From the NCBI GenBank assembly GCA_027575805.1, contig JANBPU010000023.1:1-64000 (forward strand): a stretch of 64,000 nucleotides of DNA, given 5' to 3'. The notes beneath the pieces were generated by a model. The model saw only the letters and a list, made by a program, of their open reading frames with translations, ran no database searches and was not told the DNA's origin. Positions 55,812 to 64,000 of this stretch are shown in pieces (positions within the stretch are counted from its first letter, which is position 1; each line of letters opens with the position of its first letter). A program made the position numbers and the translations under genes. The DNA is from Mycoemilia scoparia. Lineage: Eukaryota; Kickxellomycota; Kickxellomycetes; Kickxellales; Kickxellaceae.

Positions 55812-58602
55812 TTATAGATCCAGCTGAATGGTGGCAGAGGCTGGCGTATACAGACACATTGCATCGTATATGTGGGCCCCAACAACCTGTGCGGCCATAA
55901 AGTTTTTGAACACTGCCAGCTTTATCGAATCGCACGTAAAGCGAGCATAGAAGTTGGTGTGAATGGCGCGGCCCATACCAACTATCACTACCAGGTCTGC
56001 ATCATAGCTGTGGCTGACTAGCCTCTCATCCAGGCGGCGAAGGTCAAGACATGGGCTGCTGCTGCCTGTACCAATAGCCACTAGCTTCTTGGCAGATACA
56101 GAGCCCTTTATTTTTGAATCTATGTTCTTTGCCTTTCCTAAAAGGTTAACGAGCTCGCTCTCTGTAATGTCGTTGAGAGCTGGTTTGGAGTTGGGTGCCA
56201 AGATGACTGCCGTCCCCTTTTCATTGAGGTATCTGGCAAATGGCAGCACACCCAGTGTGATATCTGCCCCCGCATTGTCAGTAAAGATGACGGCCTTCTT
56301 GTATGGCTTTCCATTGACAAGCCTGTCAACCAGTTCGCTGGTATTGTTGAACATTGCCGGGAACTGTATTTTTGACTTGGCATGTTCAAAATCCAGGGTC
56401 TTGTTTCGTAGCATCTCGTGAAGAGCATTGGAGCCCCAGTCAAACATGTTTCCTGCGAGCACATTCTGAATAATCTTTTCTACCCTTTTGCTTTCGTCGT
56501 CGATGGAGTCGATCTCGTTCAACAGAGTGGGCAATGCCAGCAGAGCAGATTCTGTCTCGCTCTTTTTGATGGCAGAAAACATGTCGACTATTCCAACCTC
56601 ATGCAGACACTGTTCCCGCAGACTCATAAGGCTGCGCACAGTCAGCTCTCCGTAAGCGCTGGGGTTGTTGCGGAGTGTTGCGAGGTGCCCACAAAATATG
56701 AGCTTGAACTGGTTCATCTTCTCCTCTCCTCCCTCACAGGTTGCTGTTCTTCCTTCCTTGGTCATTTGCAGCAGATTTTCAGTGTTCTTTTCCAGGGCAT
56801 TTAGCCAGTAATCCTGCAAGTCGCGGCGTGATCCCAAAGTTAACGTGTCAGGGGTATATGGCACATTGTGGTTGTCCAGCTTGCTAAATTCTACTAGTTT
56901 TGAAGAAAGACGGTCTAACATGCCAAGTGCGCTTATTGAGTTGTCCGCCAGAGATTGTGTGATGGTAAAGTTTTCGCAGAATGAGCCGCCCCTTAGTTTG
57001 TGGCGAGGATGGTCAGGGTGGGACGATGGATCAGCCTTAACGAAGGCGCCAGTAGCCCCAAGATATCCCTCGTGGCGGAGGAACAATGCCTTCATCTTGC
57101 CTTTAGACCAAAAGTTGATGGCATAGGAAAGAGTGTGCATGGTCAATGGGTGCCCACGAATGAAGTACCCTCCAAAGTAAATTTTGTCTATGTCATGCAG
57201 CTGAGCATTCAGATATGCAATCTGGCCGATATTGTTACTATAGAGGTGTTGATGGAGTTTCTGTTTAATAGCTATTAAATAAATCGATCCAATAGTAAAG
57301 AGCATTCAGCTTACCTAACCATATACAAGAGAGACCTCGCAATGTCTTCATCATTGTATGTCTTTCCAAGCTGCTTTCTGTATACGCCAGCCATGGTAGA
57401 AGCAATGGCGGTGGCCTTTAGTCCAATCTTGTTGTAGTCGGATCCATATATATCCCCAACCATCATATCCTGTAATCGTACATACCATATAGCTTGGGTT
57501 ACCATCTGCAGAACTATTGGTTTTATATGTGAGTTGTGTGAAGTTCAATGACTTACGACTTTACTGTTGTCTCCGGTTTTGCTTAGTTCGAGCATCTCGT
57601 CAAAGGACTTGGCCCCTGTCAATAGAGTCAGTAGACCCCACAGCGTTCCACCACCAAGTGATGTTCCGCTAATACGCTCGAAATTGTTTTCGCCAGTCAC
57701 CTTCAGAATGCTTACTCCAGAGCCGATATTAACCAGCATATATGGGAACACATCGTCTTTTCTTGTGTTCTCAAACTGCATGGGTTCACGTTCACTGTAG
57801 CTAAACACCTCGTCTGATACCTCTCGGATGAAAAAGTTCAGGCCGGTGATCAGGCAGCTCATCTCATCCTCGGCCTGGACTTTTACCCCAAGACGGGATT
57901 CAAGGCGGCCACGGAAAAGGTGAGCACCACCGCCAGTGGCCCTGATGACCAAAGGCTGCAATGGCGTGCTGGATCGGGTGGATACGTGGCTGCTTCCGCT
58001 GTCGTCGAATTCGCTGTGGACAGAAAGCGTAGGGCTGTGCTCCCCACTCTCTGGTTTTGGTGCTGGCTTTGGTGTGCCGCTTGGTTGCTCAGATGAATCA
58101 CCTGTGTCTTTGAGAAGAGTAGCAATGAAGTCTATACAGCTGTCGATGTTGTCTGTTTCGAAGGCGGTGAAGTTGAGCCTACCGCCACGCTCGTTGTTTT
58201 TTGTAGTAAAGTATACAATTTTTGAAAGAGTCCCGCCAATCTATTAGGAACAAAAGGATGCCATCTTTAGTCCTCAAGAAAAAGTGAGAAAGATAAGTCC
58301 AGGTAGATCAGTAGGACCCTACGTATAGATGTGGGGCATGACACTGAATGGATCATTCTTTTTGAAGGGCCTATTTTTACTAATAGACCAGCTTGATCAT
58401 GCATACTGGCCACAGCCTATATTATCATGTAAAATATGCATTTGGCCCTTCAAAAATAACTACCCGAATTCGGCTATAGGATACGTACATCGACAGCAAT
58501 ATGAGAAACATGGCCGTGCTGGTTCGGAAGCACTATGTCATGAATTTCGCCCACTTGTCTGTTGACAGTCTTTGCCCCCTGACCATTGATATTTGTGCTC
58601 AT
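55812..58602 (-). CDS. Pantothenate kinase fused to DUF89 phosphatase (PANK4-like)
   Basis: Four exons on the minus strand, 58602-58489, 58240-57557, 57469-57315 and 57237-55812, give 792 residues. The N-terminal half is a type II pantothenate kinase: AVDIGGTLSKIVYF, ATGGGAHLF, VNIGSGVSILKV, SGTSLGGGTLWGL and FWSKGKMKALFLRHEGYLGA. The C-terminal half is a DUF89 metal-dependent phosphatase, with FTDNAGAD near residue 635 and APNSKPALNDIT. Architecture and wording match animal PANK4. The kinase residues lost in human PANK4 appear intact here: Glu164 in AEDEMSCLI and Arg227 in NFERISGTS. Predicted roles are pantothenate phosphorylation (first step of CoA synthesis) and dephosphorylation of 4'-phosphopantetheine. 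Intron 1 (248 bp) contains MITE-like copy 9. Confidence 0.92.
58346..58469 (-). repeat. MITE-like element copy 9, subfamily B, inside PANK intron 1
   Basis: The element (58350-58465, 116 bp) has direct GAAT on both sides (58346-58349, 58466-58469), a clear 4-bp duplication. Ends: GGATCATTCTTTTTGAAGGG and, reverse-complemented, GGGTAGTTATTTTTGAAGGG. It fills about half of the 248-bp intron 58241-58488, in the core-reversed orientation relative to copy 4. Confidence 0.82.
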
Positions 58603-59391
58603 TCTTGGACAAATTCAGATAAATGCAGGGTGAGGAGAGAGAAAGAGTGTGAATAAAAGTAAGGGTGGAATAATGAATGATCAAAGAAATACACTACAAT
58701 TTTCCGAAGACAAACAGAAATACTACAAGAAGCAGAGACAAGATGGCTTTGCCCAAAGGATTGTCAAGGAGCCTGGTTTTAAGGTGTCTGTGTTGGCATT
58801 GAAGATATGACACCCAGTGCCACAGTTTGAGACAGTTTGGGTTTGGTGACTTGATCTGACCGTCAAGGCAAAGATAACGGGTGGAGAGCGAGATAGGCAG
58901 TAGTGATAAGCCAGAGACAATCGATCTTCACTGCCAAGGACCGTGATCATAGTGACGGCTAATGGAGAAAGCAGACAGGTCTGTGTGGGATGGGGGAGAG
59001 CACAGAGCCAAGCCGAGATTGGTTTCAACATGCAAGAGTGTTAGACATTCGTTTTATGGGCATTGTGACCATTGAGCGGAGGAGAGTAGCCATTTGATGA
59101 CCGAAAGGCCCTGTGTGCTTGTGACCTCAAAATCTTCTAGGTCAAATGCTCGGGAAAACGTTACCAGTCGGACACCCGTTGACCCGAACATGGCAAAATG
59201 GCTGATGTATGGAGCCAAGGCCTATACACAAACCCCAGAATTAAAACAGCAGCAGCAGCAGTAGGCGCAGGGCTCGGAAGATTTAAAGCCATGTATATTT
59301 CCACATACAAGTCACACAAATGTCTTTTGAACTCCTTTTCTCTCAATTTTCATATATATCTCTTTAATTTGCAGCTCATAAATTAAGCATC
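58603..59391. other. Divergent upstream region of PANK and carrier genes
   Basis: About 790 bp without a convincing frame. A short CAG run lies near 59249-59262. No MITE copy is present here. Confidence 0.4.
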
Positions 59392-60602
59392 ATGGCTGGG
59401 CAGTCAAAACTATCCCTTTCCCCATTTGGACATGCAACCTCTGGAGCAGCCAGCTCAGTGATCGCTTTGCTATTGATATATCCTCTAGACACGTAAGTGG
59501 CTTCTTTCTTTTAAGCATAGGGAGAATTCTGTCACAAAGATTCACCTGCACCCTGGCCAGTGTGCCAGCCTGCCGATATGATGAAACTACACACCGCCCA
59601 CTCACACGTATTTGTTCTTTTCTGGGGCTGCGTTTATAACTAGTATAAAAACCCGCTTGCAGGTACAGACAAAGAAATCGCACCGCCCATCACCATACGG
59701 ACTGCTGTCCAGCCTTGCTAATGAACTGTCAAGCATACTTTCTGAAGAGGGGGTAGAGGGCCTTTATGCCGGGCTCGGATCCAATCTTCTGAATCAGATG
59801 GTTACTGGGTTCAGCTACTTCTTTTGCCATTCACTCCTGCACAGCCGCTACTACAAGTCCAGGGGCCTTCGACCAAACACACGTCTTTCAACTGCTACAG
59901 AGCTGGTCCTGGGTGCTGTGGCCGGAATGCTATCCCAGATCTTTACTCTTCCGGTGTCTGTCATTGCCACGCGCCAGCAGACCGATGCTCCCTCTGAACG
60001 AAAGTCGATCGCGCAAACTACCGAGTCCATTATACAGGAAGATGGGATACTCGGCCTTTGGCGAGGATTCAAGCCCTCGATGCTTCTGTGTGTCAACCCC
60101 GCCATCACTTATGGTGTGTTTGAGCGTCTAAAGTCAGCAGTGCTGGACAAACGTAGCGCGAATAGTAAAAAGGCCACATATTTGACATCAGGCGAGGCAT
60201 TCGTTATAGCAGCAATATCAAAGACATTGGCTACTGTCATCACATATCCGTATATAATGGCTAAGGTGCGACTGCAGTGGAAGCCAAGCAAGCAGGTTGT
60301 TGAAGAATGCGGGGGTGATGTGGTGTATAAATCGACAATGGATGTACTTGGCAAAACATGGAACAAGTCTGGAATCGCCGGGCTCTATCAAGTAAGTAGC
60401 CATTTCATACTTAATTCTTTTTTGATGGGCACTATTTGGGTTCACAAGTTCTAAATGAGTATATATAATTTGGCTTTATTAGGGAATGCAGCTACAAATC
60501 TTCAAGGCCGTCTTGACACAAGCACTATTGCTTATGCTGAAAGAAAGATTGAATTTACACACCGCCATGTTATTTAACGCATTTAAAAAGCTATCTCGTT
60601 AA
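59392..60602 (+). CDS. ANT1: Mitochondrial-carrier family protein, peroxisomal adenine nucleotide transporter type
   Basis: Three exons, 59392-59492, 59644-60391 and 60483-60602, give 322 residues. Three carrier repeats are visible. The first signature, YPLDTIKTRLQVQ, is joined across intron 1; the second is TLPVSVIATRQQT, and the third is TYPYIMAKVRLQW. Gly-rich EGVEGLYAGLGSNLL and DGILGLWRGFKPSML follow the first two. The C-terminal QGMQLQIFKAVLTQALLLMLKERL resembles the last helix of peroxisomal ANT1/PMP34/PXN carriers more than mitochondrial ADP/ATP carriers. The likely role is ATP/AMP or cofactor exchange over the peroxisomal membrane for fatty acid activation. The substrate is inferred from family resemblance only. 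Confidence 0.8.
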
Positions 60603-60766
60603 AAGTAGAATATATATTTATAGGCTTTTCAAATAGACACAGCCAAAAAGCAATGTGCATAAGTCTAGTTGAGTTTAATTATCATGATTTTTGCTGAACA
60701 TTTTAACTTTGACAGTTATCACAAGGAATTCAGAACCAGGGTGTTGTTTTGTATATTACCAATAGT

Positions 60767-62129
60767 TTAGTGCTTATTTCCCAGATATGCCAGCTCTGTC
60801 CCAAATGTCCGCATCAGCTCCATGACTTCTAGGTCTGTGTCATTTTCGTTTGTAGGGCAAGATAGCCGACAAACAGCACAGGAGTCGTTGTTTGTCAAGT
60901 CTATTATTTTAAGGGATATGCCACCAGATCCTTCAAATAAATATTCCAGGCCTGGCTCTATCCCAGATGCAAGGGATAGGCAAAAGAGGTCCCTTATCAC
61001 CGGTATAGACAAGGTGACGTTTTGCTCATGAGTAATCGTCTTGGCTTCTGAATTTTGATCCAAGCCACCATCCTGGTTACCCTTGTCATTCGAGGACTTC
61101 TTGGTTCTTCGGTATTGGTAGATCATGTAGACGCCAAATGGATGCGTGACCGCTAATGGATTCCCAGCTCCAGGACTTGGGAACACACAGGATACTTGTC
61201 CATCGATCTAGTAAAACAGTGGGATTGGGTTATACTTGTTAGCTATGAAAATGCATCTTATCGATGTCCATTCGCACCATGCAACTATTGTCGTTAGGAA
61301 CAAATGTTACCTGCTGTGGTTCCGATATTTCAAGCAAATAAGTCTCCTTTATCTCTGTATTCGGTGGTAAGTCGAATTTGTTGGAATCAGCATTTAATTT
61401 TTTTGTATCCTCAGACAAAGCAAGCGGTCCCGAATCAAACAGCTTGCTATCCTCCTTTTTGGCGCTGATGGTGAGACCTAGATCACTTTTCTTATTCCTG
61501 GGAGAAAAGCTTATTTCCAGCTTTACATTGGTTAAAGCTACAAAGCTTGTGTTTTTAACTCCAATTTCTATGTCGAGTGGTCGAGATTTGGCGCCTTTTT
61601 CTGGGGACGTTGTATTTGTAGATATCAGTATTGCTATGCACAAAGCAATAGTAGCATCAAATAAACAACATCAACTTTGGACCATCGCTGTATATAATAA
61701 TAGTTGAAATATACCTACAAAGCTTGATTCCTTGTCTAACATATTGCTCCATCATCGAATTCATCATTGCAGTTGTTTCCATCTGCTTCTGCATATTTGT
61801 CTGAAGTGCCTATGGTAACACATGTGCCTGAAATCAGCCAAATCATTTATAATGCACGAAAGCCCCATGGCAATGTGTATGTGACTTACTCCATAAAGTG
61901 TGGAGATCGTTGATGTTATCCCATTTACAGTGTTCCCCATCAGTAAAGAAAGTTGGTCGCCATTGCCTGTTTGGGCAGTAGCACTTTAATAAATCAATAA
62001 AAGAGGGGATTATAGTTGTATAACCACTGCTTTATAACATGTGCAGACTATAAGACCAGCTTACTTGTTAGATCCCGGTTTTGAGTCCGGGTTCTTTTTT
62101 TCATTTTCGTCACGCTTTGTATCCGTCAT
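60767..62129 (-). CDS. Hypothetical protein with beta-rich core
   Basis: Five exons on the minus strand, 62129-62065, 61983-61890, 61809-61719, 61633-61278 and 61207-60767, give 348 residues in this model. I do not recognise the family. The N-terminus is charged (MTDTKRDENEKKNPDSKPG). A Met/Gln-rich helical segment (LQTNMQKQMETTAMMNSMMEQ) follows. Then comes a probable beta-sandwich (DIEIGVKNTSFVALTNVKLEISF, PPNTEIKETYLLEI), resembling adaptor-appendage folds in pattern only. The C-terminus has LFCLSLASGIEPGLEYLF and ELMRTFGTELAYLG. The first three splices are canonical. The fourth donor is uncertain: the only in-frame GT is GTGCGA after the ATG at 61278, while ATCGAT is repeated at both sides of the intron. 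The gene converges on the carrier gene. Confidence 0.6.
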
Positions 62130-62764
62130 TTTTCAAATATCTAGTGCTAGATCACCAGGTTTTCCTTATTTTCTAGTGTATATTAGTTATGGTCAATATG
62201 TTCTGTGCTTGAGTTATGGGGTTAAAAGACACACGTGACTTAGTTATTAGTCGTTGTTCTGAAGCGTGGAAAAAGGTGGCTTTCACAAATAAAATTGGAA
62301 ACCAAATCACTTCGTTTACTGGACATTGCAAACACAGATACACAGTATCAACCGAGTGCCAGGACACAATGGCTGGATTTCAAGCGCCATGTCAAATGTT
62401 TTGGGCGAATGCTGGTTCATGTGGGTGTAAAAGATGGCGATTGAATTCCGAACCATGAATATTGCAATGTTAGCCCGTAGTAGTGGAACAAAGCCCATCG
62501 ATTCACTATGGAAAAAACGAGGTCAGTATGTCACTTGATCCTAGAAGATTGGAACAGCATTCAGTTTTTTGTTGTGTGTAATGGCTGAGCACAATCGCTA
62601 TACTGTGAATACATTGACTGGTGCTCCTCTTCTCTTTTACTGCAATGAGCTCAATTTAAAAATGTATGGCACCGGATACATTGCTGGCATTCCATGAGTT
62701 CTAAAAAGTGGGACATTTTGCAAAACAAAGGGAAAAGCAGTTCTTTTGCTAAAATTATATTCTG
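62130..62764. other. Divergent upstream region of the hypothetical gene and MFS gene
   Basis: About 635 bp with short frames only (up to 80 codons). No repeat or RNA gene is visible. Confidence 0.4.
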
Positions 62765-64000
62765 ATGTCTATTTTCGAGGAAAAGCCCAAACCATCGCTT
62801 GAATATGTCAACAAGATAGATCAAGGATGCAATAGCGGTTATGCTGAAATACACAGCGCAAAGGCAGAAGAGATAACCATAGTGGCCACGGACGATGACA
62901 GGAAAGAACTGTCAAGGGGAAGCCGAATACTTGCGCTGCTGTCGTGCTTTGTGATCCAAAATTTGATAATGGCGCAGCCAAACGGCTTTGGTGTTTACCA
63001 AACATACTACCTTGTGAAGGCGTTCCCAAAATCACCAGCTGCTGCGATAGCATGGATTGGTACTCTTCTGTCTGCTGGAGTGCTTGTATTTCCCGTGCTG
63101 GGCAGCATACTTCTCAACAGAATCGGTCCACGAAAGACGATGTTCATTGGAGTTGTCATTTCGGCCCTGGCGATGCTGCTTGCTTCCTTCTCGACACAGA
63201 TTTGGCAGCTAGCGCTCACCCAAGGCCTTTTGTACAGCGTTGGGAGTGGCATTACATTCATAACAGCATACATCTTACCAGGGCAGTATTTCCCGAAAAT
63301 GGTTGGATTCATGACTGGAATATCTGTGGGATCCTGTGCATGTGGTGGGGCGATACTTTCGGTCATTACCCAGGTTTTGCTGGACAAACTGGGCTTGGGC
63401 TGGACACTAAGGATAACTGCCTTAATGATAATTGTCATCGGATCCCCATGTTGCTGGGTATTGAAAGCCGGTGCTCCCAATGCTTCGGGCTGTGATCTGG
63501 GGGTCTACGAGTGCCTTAAGAGAGCCTGGAAATCTCGGGACTTTTGGCTGATTGCCGTTGAGCTCCTATTCTCAAGCATGTGCTACTTTTTCCCATTCTA
63601 CAATGTACAGGCCTCAGCTGAGCAGTTTGGCATTAAGGGAACATACAGCTCTATCCTGGTTTTTATAATTGCCTTAGGTGCCGCTGTAGGGCCGGTTATA
63701 TTCGGCTACGTTGCGGATTTTTTCGGCCCAATCAACACTTCTCTTGTATCGATGTTAATTGCAACAATATCCCAGTTTACTCTTTGGCTCTATGGTCGAA
63801 ATTTTTCTGCTCTGGCAAGTTTTGCCTTTTTATTTGGAGTGTTTGCAACAACCTACTATGTCACGTATTCCCTTAAGCTAGCACACTATTTTGACAGCGA
63901 CATGTTTGTCAGCTTAACTGGGTTTACTTCTGCTTTCCAAGGAATTGGGATATTAATAAGCTCCCCACTTTTGGGGAAAGCATATGATGATTTGGACCAT
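62765..64000 (+). CDS. MFS transporter, monocarboxylate-transporter-like (truncated by window)
   Basis: An uninterrupted frame of 412 codons runs from the ATG at 62765 to the window edge, so the 3' end lies outside. After a hydrophilic N-terminus of about 55 residues, hydrophobic segments follow regularly: LALLSCFVIQNLIMAQPNGFG, WIGTLLSAGVLVFPVLGSIL, MFIGVVISALAMLLAS and others. The loop 2-3 MFS signature is NRIGPRKTM, and YSVGSGITFITAYILPGQYF is like fungal MCT/SLC16 relatives. Ten or so helices are present, consistent with a 12-helix carrier missing its last part. The substrate cannot be told; riboflavin, monocarboxylates and uncharacterised solutes are all known for this fungal group. No intron is needed up to the edge. 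Confidence 0.85.
   Translation, partial: MSIFEEKPKPSLEYVNKIDQGCNSGYAEIHSAKAEEITIVATDDDRKELSRGSRILALLSCFVIQNLIMAQPNGFGVYQTYYLVKAFPKSPAAAIAWIGTLLSAGVLVFPVLGSILLNRIGPRKTMFIGVVISALAMLLASFSTQIWQLALTQGLLYSVGSGITFITAYILPGQYFPKMVGFMTGISVGSCACGGAILSVITQVLLDKLGLGWTLRITALMIIVIGSPCCWVLKAGAPNASGCDLGVYECLKRAWKSRDFWLIAVELLFSSMCYFFPFYNVQASAEQFGIKGTYSSILVFIIALGAAVGPVIFGYVADFFGPINTSLVSMLIATISQFTLWLYGRNFSALASFAFLFGVFATTYYVTYSLKLAHYFDSDMFVSLTGFTSAFQGIGILISSPLLGKAYDDLDH

Noticed and set aside
57482..57556. Extra small exon in the pantothenate kinase gene near 57481-57510
   Set aside because: Joining 57557 directly to 57469 gives the conserved KVDMMVGDIYG without an insertion, so the intermediate segment is treated as intron.

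Overview
The window is nuclear DNA from a fungus. It holds about 20 protein genes on both strands, nearly all of them recognisable eukaryotic housekeeping genes. About half carry short spliceosomal introns (GTAAGT/GTATGT donors, CTAAY-like branch points, YAG acceptors) and the rest are intronless. There is one tRNA and long AT-rich intergenic spacers. Several traits are fungal: a sulfate-assimilation PAPS reductase beside a sulfite reductase beta subunit, a Zds1-type protein, an F-BAR/RhoGAP like Rgd1, and Cue3/ASCC2. A PANK4-like pantothenate kinase fused to a DUF89 phosphatase points to an early-diverging (zygomycete-grade) fungus rather than Dikarya. That placement is inference; a Kickxellomycotina-like lineage is a guess.

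Layout. 0.3-8.2 kb: CUE3/ASCC2 (ribosome quality control), importin alpha, complex I 51-kDa subunit, all on +. 9.0-10.5 kb: ornithine aminotransferase (-). 12.1-16.1 kb: SAC3 mRNA-export scaffold (+). 16.7-23.0 kb: PAPS reductase (-) and sulfite reductase beta (+), divergent around a 1.1-kb shared upstream region. 23.4-24.6 kb: UBC8/UBE2H-type E2 (-, six exons). 25.7-27.0 kb: ribosomal protein eS4 (-), whose first coding exon is only the ATG. 27.5-29.7 kb: PDH E2 (+, eight exons). 30.2 kb: tRNA-Gly(TCC). 31.0-31.6 kb: small unknown gene. 32.3-33.9 kb: two-finger C2H2 factor (-). 33.9-39.4 kb: a 5.5-kb stretch with no convincing gene. 39.4-42.9 kb: F-BAR/RhoGAP (+, ten exons). 43.2-46.7 kb: UPF1 helicase (-). 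47.1-49.4 kb: RPA1 (+). 49.6-50.3 kb: Bax inhibitor-1 (-). 52.3-55.1 kb: Zds1-like protein (+). 55.8-58.6 kb: pantothenate kinase/phosphatase fusion (-). 59.4-60.6 kb: peroxisomal-type adenine nucleotide carrier (+). 60.8-62.1 kb: unknown protein (-). 62.8 kb to the edge: MFS monocarboxylate-type transporter (+, truncated by the window).

The most notable unexplained structure is a family of nine short (94-116 bp) inverted-repeat elements scattered through the spacers, one of them inside an intron. All have TTTTTGAAGGG-type terminal inverted repeats. Where it can be tested they are flanked by 4-bp direct duplications. Two internal core sequences define two subfamilies. Twice, two elements sit exactly 4 bp apart, as if one had inserted into the target duplication of the other. 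I read them as a non-autonomous DNA transposon (MITE) family. Other unexplained structure: a diverged tandem duplication beside the first element, a set of alternative hairpin partners in eS4 intron 1, and a repeated octamer between the two sulfur-assimilation genes.

Functionally the genes are not an operon-like system. Only PAPS reductase plus sulfite reductase (consecutive steps from PAPS to sulfide) look linked by pathway and position.
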